Assembly: GCF_000004075.3 (NCBI RefSeq)
Contig: NC_026661.2
Location: 5,230,058 to 5,294,057, forward strand
Length of the DNA stretch: 64,000 nt
Origin: Cucumis sativus
Lineage: Eukaryota > Streptophyta > Magnoliopsida > Cucurbitales > Cucurbitaceae
Direction: 5' to 3'
Numbering within the stretch: position 1 is the first letter of the stretch; every line of letters starts with the position of its first letter. Position numbers and translations under genes: made by a program. The notes below the pieces were generated by a model. The model had not been told where the DNA came from. It was given only the letters and a program-made list of their open reading frames with translations, and did no database searches. Below are positions 21,755 to 32,465 of this stretch, piece after piece.

Positions 21755-23206
21755 TCAAGATGCAAAAGATTTCATTTCCTTAATCAAAGCTTCCAAATCA
21801 GAGTAAGACGATCCATTTTCTGTGATAGCCTTTTTCGCCATCTCACCCAATTCTTTAGCTTTGTTTCTCATCTCCTCTGCTTCTTTTCCTTCCATAACTC
21901 TCCTTATTGCCTTCTCCACAGCTTCACTTTTAATGAAATCCCCCACAGTTCTCACCCATTTCTGTACCCCAACACCAACTCCAATTTTCAACACCTCTGT
22001 CAATAGTTTCTCGTTGTAAAATTGCTCTGCTGCCACCGGCCACGTCACCATCGGAACTCCGGCAGCTACTCCTTCCAACGTGGAATTCCAGCCACAGTGT
22101 GTCACAAAACCACCCACCCCTGGATGATCCAATATCAAAACTTGCGGTGCCCATCCTCTTATAATCATCCCTTTTCCTTCCATTCTTTGTTCGTACCCTT
22201 CTGGTAACCAATCCTTATCCTCTCCTTTTTCTTCATCCCCTTTCACTTTTCTCACGACCCATATAAAATTTTTTCTTGAAGCTTCAAGCCCAATTGCAAT
22301 CTCCTTCAACTGATCAGCGTTGAATTTCGCCATACTTCCAAAAGACACATACACTACTGAATTGGGTTTCTGGGAGTCGAGCCATTTCAAGCACTCGTGT
22401 TCGTCAATGGCGGATTTGTTTCCTCTCTGAGCTTTTTCTTCAATGTCCTTATTACATAAAGAAAGTGGGCCAATATGCCACACCTTTCTTCCAAAAACAT
22501 TTCTATAGCAATCTGCATACTCCGCCTCCAACTCGTAGAAACTATTCATAATCAGCCCATAACACTTAGAGCTTGCTTCAAAAGCTCTCTTCATAAATTC
22601 GCTGAGATCATTTTTGTAATTCTCCCACATGAATTCAGGAAGTTTCATCTTTGTGAAAGTAATCTCTCCGGGTAGACAAGGAATGAGAAAAGGCTCTGTT
22701 TCCGATGAAACATGTTTGTAAGGCTCGTGAATCCTTATGAACTCCGAAGCACAGGTGGAGAAAAAGCCAGTGCCATGGAAAGTGAGTCTGGGGATCCCAA
22801 ATTTGGCAGCAACATCGTTGGCCCAAGGGAAGAAAATATCAGCTAGAATACAATGGGGGCGATGTTCCATAACAGCTTCCTCAAATGGGGTTTGGAGCAA
22901 ATTGCAAACGGAGATGAATTTGGGGATCATAGCATTGCCGGTAACGGAGTCGAGATTTTCACAGCCATCTGGTAAGCCAACTTCAGCAGAAGGGAATTTG
23001 AGGATGAGAAGATGAATTTTGGGAGGTGGAGAGATGGATTTGGAGTTATTGTGGATTGAATTAGAGATGGAGATGGAATTGAGAGGGGTTGTGACGATGG
23101 TGATCTTGACACCACGAGAAGAAAGCAATTTAGCCATGTCGACCATGGGAATCATGTGGCCGGGAGCCATGATAGGGAACAAGAACATGTGAAGTTGAGT
23201 CTCCAT
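21755..23206 (-). CDS. UDP-glycosyltransferase, UGT73 family (copy E, intact)
   Basis: This is a 483-residue UGT starting METQLHMFLFP at 23206. The open frame continues 81 codons upstream, but that part is promoter and leader (AT-rich, with a TATATATAC run), and the start at 23206 gives the family N-terminus. Catalytic His17 lies in APGHMIP, with Pro where sisters have His or Gln; Asp123 lies in ADIFFPW. The PSPG box is complete (DHPGVGGF, ends AEQ). VYVSFGS replaces the VYVCFGS of most copies. It groups closely with copies C and F. The acceptor cannot be inferred. Confidence 0.93.
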   Translation of the reverse strand: METQLHMFLFPIMAPGHMIPMVDMAKLLSSRGVKITIVTTPLNSISISNSIHNNSKSISPPPKIHLLILKFPSAEVGLPDGCENLDSVTGNAMIPKFISVCNLLQTPFEEAVMEHRPHCILADIFFPWANDVAAKFGIPRLTFHGTGFFSTCASEFIRIHEPYKHVSSETEPFLIPCLPGEITFTKMKLPEFMWENYKNDLSEFMKRAFEASSKCYGLIMNSFYELEAEYADCYRNVFGRKVWHIGPLSLCNKDIEEKAQRGNKSAIDEHECLKWLDSQKPNSVVYVSFGSMAKFNADQLKEIAIGLEASRKNFIWVVRKVKGDEEKGEDKDWLPEGYEQRMEGKGMIIRGWAPQVLILDHPGVGGFVTHCGWNSTLEGVAAGVPMVTWPVAAEQFYNEKLLTEVLKIGVGVGVQKWVRTVGDFIKSEAVEKAIRRVMEGKEAEEMRNKAKELGEMAKKAITENGSSYSDLEALIKEMKSFAS

Positions 23207-23830
23207 TTTAGTGAGTGATATGTAAGAAGATGAGTTGCAGAGAAAGAGGTGTTCAAATGGATATATATACAAAAAGGAACATGAGAGTGAAGCTTCGTGT
23301 CCAAAGTCAAAAACAAAACTATCATTGAGTTTCTTTTTTTTATAACTTCTTAAAATATTTATTAAGTATCTTGATTTTTGTATTTTATATGAAACATTAA
23401 TCACCTCATATATATATATATATAAATAAACAATTATATATGTAATCAAATATCTAAATTAAGAAATTATAATTTGAATTGATATTATTATTATTAATAA
23501 TGTGAGGTTTGATTTTATATAACCTCCCAATGTTAGTCTAAATTCGCCTTAAAATTAATGAAGTTTTTATTGTCAAATGAAGATGTAAGCAATTGCGTCA
23601 CACACCAGGCAAGATAATGTTTAAAAATATACCACTTGAGATCTACACCTACACACTTGCCTTATCCAAGTTGTGTGTGTATTATGTGATAACATACTAA
23701 TTTTAAATTTATGACTTCATTCAATTTCACTTCAACTGCTATTTAAACTTTGTCATTGTAACCTAAAACAACAAAAAACAAATATTGTTTATACCACCTT
23801 TCATTATGGATGGGTAGTCCTATATAAATT
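23207..23830. other. Spacer between UGT copies E and F
   Basis: This contains the copy E promoter (TATA-like run at about 23255-23268), a TA microsatellite near 23407-23423, and the copy F 3' flank with the 16-base block shared with the D-E spacer. No gene is seen. Confidence 0.55.
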
Positions 23831-25285
23831 TCAAAATGACAACCATTTCAATTCTTTAATCAAAGCATCCAAATCAGAGTAAGATGATCCATTTTCTGCA
23901 ATAGCATTCCTTGCCATTTGAGCAAATTCTTTAGCTCTGTTTCTCATCTCCTCTGCTTCTTCTCCCTCCATAACTCTATTTATTGCCTTCTCCACAGCTT
24001 CCCTTTTCATGAAATCCCCCACAATTCTCACCCATTTCTGAACCCCAACACCAACTCCAATTCTCAACACCTCCGTCACTAGTTTTTCATTGTAAAATTG
24101 CTCCCCCGATACTGGCCACGTCACCATAGGAACTCCGGCAACCACTCCTTCCAGTGTGGAATTCCAGCCACAGTGTGTCACAAATCCACCCACCGCCGGA
24201 TGTTCCAGTATCAAAACCTGCGGTGCCCATCCTCTTATAATCATCCCCTTTCCCTCCACCCTCTTTTCGAACCCTTTTGGTAACCATTCCTCATCCTCCC
24301 CTTTTTCTTCTTCTCCTTTCACTTTTCTCACCACCCATATGAAGTTTTTTCCACAAGCTTCAAGCCCACTTGCAATCTCCTTCAACTGATCGAAACTGAA
24401 GTTCGCTATACTTCCGAAGCACACGTACACAACTGAGTTGGATTTCTTCGAATCAAGCCATTTTAAGCACTCGTGTTCGTTAATGCTGGATTCATTTCCT
24501 CTCCAAGCTTTTTCTTCGGTTTCCTTATTGCATAAAGAAAGTGGGCCAATATGCCAAGCCTTTCTTCCAAAGACATTTCTATAGCAATCTGCATACTCTG
24601 CTTCCAACTCGTAAAAACTATTCATAACAACCCCATAACACGTCGACTCTGCCTCTAGTGCCTTCTCCATAAATTCACTTAAATAATTTTTTACATTCTC
24701 CCGCACGAATTCAGGAAGTTTCATTTTCGTGAAAGTAATGTCTCTGGGTAGACAGGGAATGAGAAAAGGCTCCGTTTCGGACGAAACGTGGTTGTAAGGC
24801 TGGTGAATCCTGACAAACTCCGAAGCACAGAAGGAGAAAAAGCAAGAGCCATGGAAATTGAGCCTTGGGATTCCAACTTTAGCAGCAACATCATTAGCCC
24901 AAGGGAAGAACATATCGGCTATAATACAATGGGGGCGGTGTTCCATAACAGCCTCCTCAAATGGGGTTTGAAGCAAATTCAAAGCAGAGATGAATTTGGG
25001 GATCATGGCAGGACTTATAACGAAATCAAGATTTTCACACCCATCTGGTAAGCCAACTTCAGCAGAAGGGAATTTGAGGATGAGAAGATGAATATTGGAA
25101 GCATATAAGGATTTGGAGCTTTTGATTGAATTAGAGATGGAGATAGAATTGAGAGGGGTGGTGACGATGGTGATCTTGATACCACGAGAAGACAATAATT
25201 TGGCCATGTCGACGATGGGGATCATATGGCCTTGAGCCAAGAAAGGGAACAAGAAAATGTGAAGCACACTGTCATGGGTACTCAT
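23831..25285 (-). CDS. UDP-glycosyltransferase, UGT73 family (copy F, intact)
   Basis: This is an intronless gene of 484 residues. The N-terminus MSTHDSVLHIF is longer than in C-E by a few residues. Catalytic His20 lies in AQGHMIP and Asp124 in ADMFFPW. The PSPG box is complete (LEHPAVGGF, GVVAGVP) and ends SGEQ, the most distinct donor-box end of the cluster. It is the outermost member on the right, and its promoter has a TATATATAG run at about 25362-25374. Like its neighbours it should be a cytosolic small-molecule glucosyltransferase of unknown acceptor. Confidence 0.93.
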   Translation of the reverse strand: MSTHDSVLHIFLFPFLAQGHMIPIVDMAKLLSSRGIKITIVTTPLNSISISNSIKSSKSLYASNIHLLILKFPSAEVGLPDGCENLDFVISPAMIPKFISALNLLQTPFEEAVMEHRPHCIIADMFFPWANDVAAKVGIPRLNFHGSCFFSFCASEFVRIHQPYNHVSSETEPFLIPCLPRDITFTKMKLPEFVRENVKNYLSEFMEKALEAESTCYGVVMNSFYELEAEYADCYRNVFGRKAWHIGPLSLCNKETEEKAWRGNESSINEHECLKWLDSKKSNSVVYVCFGSIANFSFDQLKEIASGLEACGKNFIWVVRKVKGEEEKGEDEEWLPKGFEKRVEGKGMIIRGWAPQVLILEHPAVGGFVTHCGWNSTLEGVVAGVPMVTWPVSGEQFYNEKLVTEVLRIGVGVGVQKWVRIVGDFMKREAVEKAINRVMEGEEAEEMRNRAKEFAQMARNAIAENGSSYSDLDALIKELKWLSF

Positions 25286-27119
25286 TTAAACAGATTGAAG
25301 AAACGAAGAAGGAAAGTTGGAGAAGAGAAGAGAAATTTGTGAAGAAAAAAGACGAGGGAAGTAGAGATATATATAGACATACACATAAAAATTCAGACTT
25401 GGATTGGAGACTCAATTTCCAATTTAAATCTTTAATAAGCAGTGAGGAAAAAGCAGTAAAAAACAATTAAACAAATGAAAAACCATTAAAATAAGTTGAA
25501 TAACGAGTAATTCATTTCCTTGGAAGTTAGGTTTAAGCATTGAGCTTTATAATATGATATTTAATGAGACAATGAGTTTAAATGATAAAGAAAGACTTGT
25601 GAGATTCTGCTTGGCCTCCACGAAATAAGAAAACTATCAACTTGTATAACTTTTCTAATGTTCTTAACTATTTTTTATTAGAGCAATTCAAACCATCAAA
25701 TAGAGATGATAAATCGATCATATCTTCCCTTGAGATTTCAAGTATATGCCAAACATACTAAAAAAATGTAGACATACATCACAAATATCATATTTTATAT
25801 ATATAAATATATATCATACAACTTTATAGTTTCTTGTTAATTCTTGTTTTCGTTTACGAACGGCAACAATATTTGTATTTGAATAATCTTTTTCTAAAAA
25901 TAACTATTTTAATAAGTTCATAATCCTACCTTGTTTTCATTATTTTCATGAACAGGGTCTTGGATGTGAAATTTTTTAAGTGATTTAAAAAAAAAAATCA
26001 AATACAAATATATAATATGAAATAGACAAATGTTTTATTCTCATTCATATGTAAGATTAGTTCTATTTATGGAATATAATTAACACAAGTTTCTTTTTTA
26101 TTACATACTCATCTAGCTATAAGTGAAACAATTACAACATATTAACATACGGTCATTTCTATCAAAATAGTCACAACCCATTGGTATCAACACATTTGAA
26201 TAATCATGTCTCATATTGGATAGTTGTATACTATTGATATTGATCGATTAAGACTACCAACTACATCTACTAGACTCATCGAACTCCTATATTAGAAAGT
26301 CGTGTCTTATCTAGAATGACAAAATAGAATTTTATTAAAAGGATAGGGGTAAGATATGAAATAAAATATTACTATTGTTAAATTTATGCCTTAAACCCAA
26401 CAATACATTATTTCATTGGCGGGCTAACTCAAGTATGTGTGCTTCAAGTCTCTAGTCCATTGTTACCCGAAAGCTCTAACTTCTAGAGGTTGGGTCACCA
26501 TCCAAACCCAATAATGTTACACGACCATAGGCCTAACTTCATTTTCACTTTGTTCTAAACTCACAATTAAAATGAGCTAATTTTTAATTAAAGCTTTTCA
26601 TTTTGATTCATACCTTGTTTTGGTAATCCTACACTAATTGATCAAGCTAAACGACATAGCAACGATATTGTAATTTGTAAAAAATTTACTTAAAAGAAAA
26701 AAACCTCTTACTTATGTAAAGTATCATCCCTCCAACAAAAGATACAAACATATCACTAAAATTTCACATTATATGTGTTAATGAACCTTCATACTTTTAA
26801 CCAATTCAATTGAGTCACAATTAGTTGATTATTTCCTTTCTTTTGACACACACCATTAACATATGAATGGACTTGATATAGAAAAATATTATGGTGCATC
26901 CATAGCTAATCAAATCACAATTTATCAATCTTTAGTCATATAAAAGTTTGGAATCACTCAATAAACTATAAAAAATAAAATTAATAAATTATACATGAAA
27001 ATACATATCAATAAGGTATGGGATAAATGAATGATGCTACACATTAAATGAGAGTCAAAATTGTTATGTGTCTATAAAAAATAATGGGTGATAACATTAT
27101 TTGTTTGATTCTTTGAACT
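25286..27119. other. Gene-free spacer between UGT cluster and CBSX
   Basis: This is 1.8 kb of AT-rich DNA with no coding frame. The part at about 26340-26560 is less AT-rich and repeat-like, but I could not tie it to a named element. Confidence 0.5.
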
Positions 27120-28599
27120 TCAAAATGTATCTTCTTGTGTGCGTTTCATCTCTAAGCCAACTCTGACTATGTCTTCTCTTGTAATGATTCCCACCTTCAA
27201 TTGATCAAGAAAGAGATGTCCATTGGTTATAATGTGAAGAAAATATTTGCATATGTATAATGTGAGAAGCATCATAACTATACAAGCTTTAATTTACTTA
27301 CCAACTTTCCTTCACAATCTACCACGGGTAAACGATGGAACTTTGTTTCAAGCAATAGTCTATCACAAAGGAATAAGAAAAGATTAGGATTGTGAGGTTA
27401 AGAAACACACTAATTGTGTATGTTAATAATTAAATCAAAATCAAATTTCTTAGCTTATTATCTTTTTAGTGTCACATATTATCATTTAATTTGGTAGTTT
27501 CATATTTAACCATGGGAATCAACGTTAATTTAAGAACACAGACCTGGCAGCATTTTCAAAGTTCATGGTTTCACTAACAACCAATGGAGCAGGTGTCATT
27601 AAATCTCCTACAACTTCTCCATTCTTTTTGCTCAACAATTTCTGTATCAACTTGAAGCTCTGCCACGGTAACATAATTAATTCAACTTAGTTATCTTGAA
27701 CAATGTTATAAATTAGTTAAATGGAAAATTAAAAAGAACATATTTTAATCTTTTTGTTACTTACTTCCCAGCTACAGTTAACATCTGGAAATATATTAAT
27801 GATGTCACCACCACCCACACCTGTATATATATATATATCAGCATTTCAAATAAAAGTTAATTATAAGTTCAAGATGTTGGTGATTAATCTTGAGTATGTC
27901 TATATATATGTAATATGGGCACGTACCTGAAATTGAGTCCAATGCTAACAAATCATAATCTGAGACAACGCCAACCTGTTATGGAATTTGAAGACTATTT
28001 TCCAGTCATTCCCTCAAAGAAAATACATTTTTTATCAAAATGAATGCTGTTGTTATTATTATCGATCATTACCAGTTTCCAATCGTCATCAACTACAGGA
28101 AACCCAGATAGACTCTTCTCCACCAGAACTTCCAAGGCTGTTTCATCCGATCAAACCTCAAAGTTAGAAGGTTTTAGATCGTACAAAATTTGAAAGCTTG
28201 ATTTGTAAATTTCAAGTACAAAATCAAAATGAAATTTCAAAACAGTTTGACGAGACGATTAAATTATAAATTTAAAATACCTTCCTCAACACTCGTGGAA
28301 GGCTTAAGAACCTGCAAATTCCCCTTCTTTGTCATGAAATCTCCAACCGCATACGATCCATTCCTAAACTGAAAAAACAAAACACAAACACGCATATAAT
28401 TGATATTGATACTGATATAAACCCAAATAAATTCGAAAAATTAACTATTCAAGCCTACCGGAATAGAACTGGACACACGGTGACCGGAAAATGCCAACGC
28501 GACAACTGGAGACCGATACCCGGCATGCCGGAGTTGGGTCGTCGGCAATCGTGAGTTGGGAAAAACAGAGGGAACGTAGGGAGTAGAAATTGAGGCCAT
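27120..28599 (-). CDS. CBSX: CBS-domain protein CBSX, chloroplast (8 exons)
   Basis: Exons, read on minus, are 28599-28459, 28368-28281, 28137-28073, 27975-27927, 27820-27765, 27659-27544, 27359-27302 and 27194-27120. They make 215 residues, and every junction is GT-AG with matching phase. CBSX1/2 are small plastid proteins made of one pair of CBS domains that bind adenosine nucleotides and activate thioredoxins. The first ~50 residues (MASISTPYVPS) are Ser/Pro-rich like a transit peptide. CBS1 begins at YAVGDFMTKK near residue 52 and includes GFPVVDDDWKLVGVVSDYDLL. CBS2 begins at VVGDLMTPAPLVV near 149 and includes RLPVVDCEGKLVGIITREDIV. No exon is long enough to show as an open frame on its own, so the gene is easy to miss. 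It is slightly shorter than the Arabidopsis proteins. Confidence 0.88.
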
Positions 28600-29779
28600 T
28601 TCTTTAATGGGTTATTGCGGCGGAGAATCGAAAACTAATTGAGAGAATTTTTGGAATGAATTTAGAAAGTAAAATGGTGATTTATAGGGGAAAGGCGGCG
28701 ACGTCGGGGAAGGGAAACGGAATCTGAAAAATCAAATTCTAATTACTATTTGCTTTCTCGTTCAACCAATAGGTTTCCGTCACGTAGGTTTTAATAGTTT
28801 TCGTTTGACTAACTACGCGCATCTTCCGGGGTTTGGGTCCCACACGCTTCTCTCTTAGCCTGCCCACATCTGACACGTGTTGGTCTTTAGAAAAGTTTTG
28901 ACTTTTATTAATGAAATTAATTGAAGCTAATTAATTGATTCACTCGAGATTCCTCTTATAGAATATATTTATAACATGGGATTTAATAGGTGCACATCAA
29001 TTATTATAGCAAACAAAGAATGAAAAACATTACATGATGACGAGACCACATATATCAACATGAGATTTAATCTAATTGATCACACACCAAACTGACAATT
29101 TTGATGTATAAGTCATTATAAACATCTTTAAAAGATTTAACTTGCATGTATTGATAATACTAATCCAAGTTGTTGTATAGACTATATACATGTCTTATAC
29201 CCAAGTAAACATTGAGTATGAATACAAATTAGTTGATTAAGGGCATACTAATTGTTTGAAAGAAATTGTTAATGGATTTTGTTTATGATTGATAAGTGAG
29301 GTACGAGATCTTCAATTTGTTTAGGAAAAGATATGGATGGAAATGTTCAAATAATATATTTTTTTAAAAAAAATAAAATAAAAGAATGTGTATGTTTTCC
29401 TAATTTCAAAATAAAGTGAGCAGAAAATGGAATTATTTGAAGGAAATAAGGACGAAATTGAAGTGAGAAGACCCATTTTTTGTCGATGTCTAGAAGCGTT
29501 GAGTTATTGAGAAAAACACGAGTTTAAAATGTTCAATTTAAAATCAGTACTAAAAATGAATTAAAAGAGAGAAAATGAAATAAAGGGAAGATTAGGTGAT
29601 GTATGTTAGAAAAATAACCCAAATGAAAGAAGGTGAAGGAAGATTGCTGATACCAACAAAATGTCACATATAAGAACACTGATTGAATGAAGGAGGTATG
29701 CAAAATTCCATTTGGTCCCATTGTGCCCTGGGCTGGACTCTAGGCCAACTGGGCTTTGGAGCCCAAAACTCCATTTTGA

Positions 29780-29895
29780 TGGGCTTAGCTCAGTTTAGTT
29801 AACTCTTTAAACATAGAGTGAGTTCGAGGATTTAAAAGACTTTGCTTAGCCTCTGTTATGGATATGTGGTATAGCATGAGTTCGAGGGTTTCTTT
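29780..29895 (+). repeat. SINE-like segment with A- and B-box motifs
   Basis: TTAGCTCAGTTTAGTTAA at about 29784-29801 resembles an A box. TGAGTTCGAGGATT (29819-29832) and a second ATGAGTTCGAGGGTTTC (29876-29892) resemble B boxes. The doubling of the B-box half suggests a partial internal duplication or two overlapping insertions. Confidence 0.35.
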
Positions 29896-30239
29896 TAATC
29901 TCCATCATATCATAAATTGTTGGTGCTCTCTTTTTCCCTCACATTTGATTAACCATTAAAAAAGCTTGGATTAGATGCTTATCTTTTAATATTTTCAGTC
30001 ACCAACTATCAAAGTCAATAAAGTTATTTTATTTTCTTTTCTTTTTTTAATGGTTGTGGCTAAGTGTTTGGTCTTAAACTAGCATTATTTTGATAAGTAT
30101 GTATAGAATTTGTTTTAAATGTCAAAGATAGTTGAATATGTGTATACATGTAGCCACTTTCTTTGTTAATTATTTATTAATGGTTAAGATCTTGTTTGGT
30201 AATTGTTATGCTTTTTGTTTTTTCGTCTTTTAACATTAA

Positions 30240-30549
30240 GGGAGCGTTTGAGGCGTGGAGTGAGTTCTTCCAATATGTGGTCATTATAGTAGTTTATGGA
30301 TTAATATAGTATGTGTTTGGAGTGTAGATTATTATAATTTATGTTCAAATAATGGAGGAATAGTGAAATGAGAGAGTGAAAAATAATGACATATAAGAGA
30401 GATAGAGGCGAGGAATAGTGAAAGGGGAAATGAGGAATATCAAAAGGATGGAGTGAGAAACATGAGAAGTAAGAAAAAAAAGTATAATAATCCTAGAGAC
30501 AAACATGGAGTGGGCTACACTCCTCGTAATCTGAGGGCCAACCGACCCC
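30240..30549. mobile_element. Tourist-like MITE (PIF/Harbinger type), about 310 bp
   Basis: The piece is flanked by TAA at 30237-30239 and 30550-30552, the target duplication used by PIF/Harbinger transposons. The left end GGGAGCGTTTGAGG and the right end, read inward on the other strand as GGGGTCGGTTGGCC, form an imperfect terminal repeat of the GGG...GTTTGG type. It has no coding capacity, as expected of a MITE. Confidence 0.5.
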
Positions 30550-30794
30550 TAAGATTATTTCCTTTCATTTCCAATTAATGATGCGTTTTTCTTTCAAGTA
30601 CAATGGTTAAATTTTTAGTCAAATTCAAAAAATAAGCTTAAATATAAGTATGTGGAGACATATAAGTATGTGTATCAAATGCAAGAATTAATGTATAAAA
30701 CCAGACTATCAAATGTTTAATGTATTTATACCGCCATTAATTGATTAAATTAACATTTCATAGGATGACCATATATAGATTGGCATTAATCTTG

Positions 30795-30932
30795 AGTGAG
30801 TTATGAATGAGTCTATAAAGACAACCTCTTGATATGTATGAGTGAGAGTGATCAAATTATGAACCTATAAAGACAGTTCTTTGATTTGTGTGAGCGAGAG
30901 TGATTAGATTGTGACTGAATAAGCCTATAATA
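30795..30932. repeat. Degenerate tandem repeat, about 2.5 units of 52-59 bp
   Basis: The units share CTATAAAGACA, followed by a TTGAT...GTGAG and a GAGAGTGAT motif (compare 30812-30853 with 30864-30905). A third, partial unit ends at CCTATAA near 30930. Confidence 0.45.
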
Positions 30933-31991
30933 TTGAGGATTTGCAAGCGAAATAAAAGTTCTACAGTTTGAGTAATGAAATAGTAATATGAAGGAAAAAC
31001 ATATTTATACTCACGTGTGCGACACCTCATTCATTCGATAGAAAAACAACTCAACAAAGAGGAGCACACAGGGGTCGAATGAATAAATGTTATGGTTGTT
31101 GAGTTAGCTTATGGCTACTTTGCCATACCTCGTAACAATCTAGTTTATGTCGACCTTCGTAGTCTTCACATCTTCTTGGTGTCTTTTTAAACATGTTTGA
31201 ACGCCGCATCAATGTAAAGTCAAAGCTAACATTTCAGCTACCTCTAACCTGACTGAAAACTCACAAATGCAACATGGCCTAAGTAAAATTAGCTCGTACA
31301 ATAACATCACTCATGACTAATGTTTGACAAAAAAGAAACAATTCTAACTCTAACACCACATCTTCATATTTTTAGGCAACTTAATTGAGTAAGAAGGGAC
31401 ATATTAACTATGCCACTCATTTGGTTAAATTTGAGTTAATTTGTTAAATTTAAAGTGTTCAAAAAATGGGTACAAAGATGGATTGAATGAGGAATAGATG
31501 TGAATGTTTGAACCTTAGACTTGAGGTATTATTAAAACTGGAAAATACATTTCACCTTTGTTTGCCAATGCTCTACATGAATTATATTTTGAAGTGATAT
31601 ATTTTACAATCTTTACATGAAAACAACTTCAAAGTTTCCATCTCCTGCTTTCCAAACCTCAAGAATCAAATAAGAACGGAAATTAAACTCTTAAATAATA
31701 CAAAATTTCCTATAATTTTTAATTTTCTCGGTTAGGAACCAAGAACAATATAATTTATAATGCTGAAAATAAAAAAAGAAAAAAAAGTAGAAAGATAAAA
31801 AGATAATACTATTAAGATCCTAAAAAAAGAAAAAGAAAAAAGTATCCACAAACATTACCTTATCTCAAAAAAGAATTAATAAGAAAACAAAATATATATT
31901 ATATATGTGAAAAAAGAAAAGAAAAAAAAGGTATCATTATCTTTTAAAGGAATCTACGGCGGCGATGTGTTGAAAAATTATGATCTCCGAT

Positions 31992-32465
31992 TTAGGGTTT
32001 TTAGGGAAAAATGAGAAGAGATATATAAATCCTTGAAGTATCGAAAACCCCTTTTTTTTTCTTTCTTCAGTGCAGTTTCAGCTGCCCTCCGATTGAAAAC
32101 CCTCAAATCTCCGTCTTCTTCTCCGCCCTCGGATCCAGGGCTCCGACCATCTATCCCTTCTTTTACCTTCCCTCTCCTCCACTATCATTCTCTCCCCCAC
32201 CCACCCCTTTCACAACAAACCCTAAAAAAACAAACTCTTTTTCTTCTTACCACAGAAAAAAAAAAACCCCAAAACATTCTTCTTCCTATTTCTTCCTTAC
32301 TATCAATTTCTCTTCTTTTTTCTGTTCATCTTGCCGTTACTGCTTTATTCTGAATAATAGAGGAGAGGGAAGCGAGTCAAAGATAAAAAAAAATCTAAAA
32401 ATTTTTTGAAAAATCAAAAAGAAAACAACACACAACATTCCACCGAGTTTTTCTCTCTCTCCACC
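31992..32465 (+). promoter_or_regulatory. PABP promoter/leader: telo-boxes, pyrimidine tract, A-rich tract
   Basis: TTAGGGTTT at 31992-32000 and AAACCCTAA at 32217-32225 are telo-boxes, common in plant translation genes. A long C/T-rich leader runs through about 32090-32330. Just before the start, 32379-32437 is about three-quarters A and holds several A5-A9 runs. Animal PABP messages have an A-rich leader that PABP itself binds to limit translation. Whether this plant leader does the same is an inference. Confidence 0.5.

Larger units (their letters stand above)
28600..31980. other. Intergenic region with short mobile-element remains
   Basis: Upstream of CBSX (28600-28900) is its promoter, including a GACACGTGTTGG G-box near 28871. 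Further right lie a SINE-like piece (29780-29895), a Tourist-like MITE (30240-30549) and a degenerate tandem repeat (30795-30932). No protein gene is seen. Confidence 0.5.

Noticed and set aside
23207-23449. 81 extra codons upstream of UGT copy E
   Set aside because: They cover the TATA-like run and AT-rich leader; all relatives start at the METQLHMF-type Met.
26340-26560. Less AT-rich block resembling a retroelement end
   Set aside because: No matching second copy in the window and no diagnostic motif.
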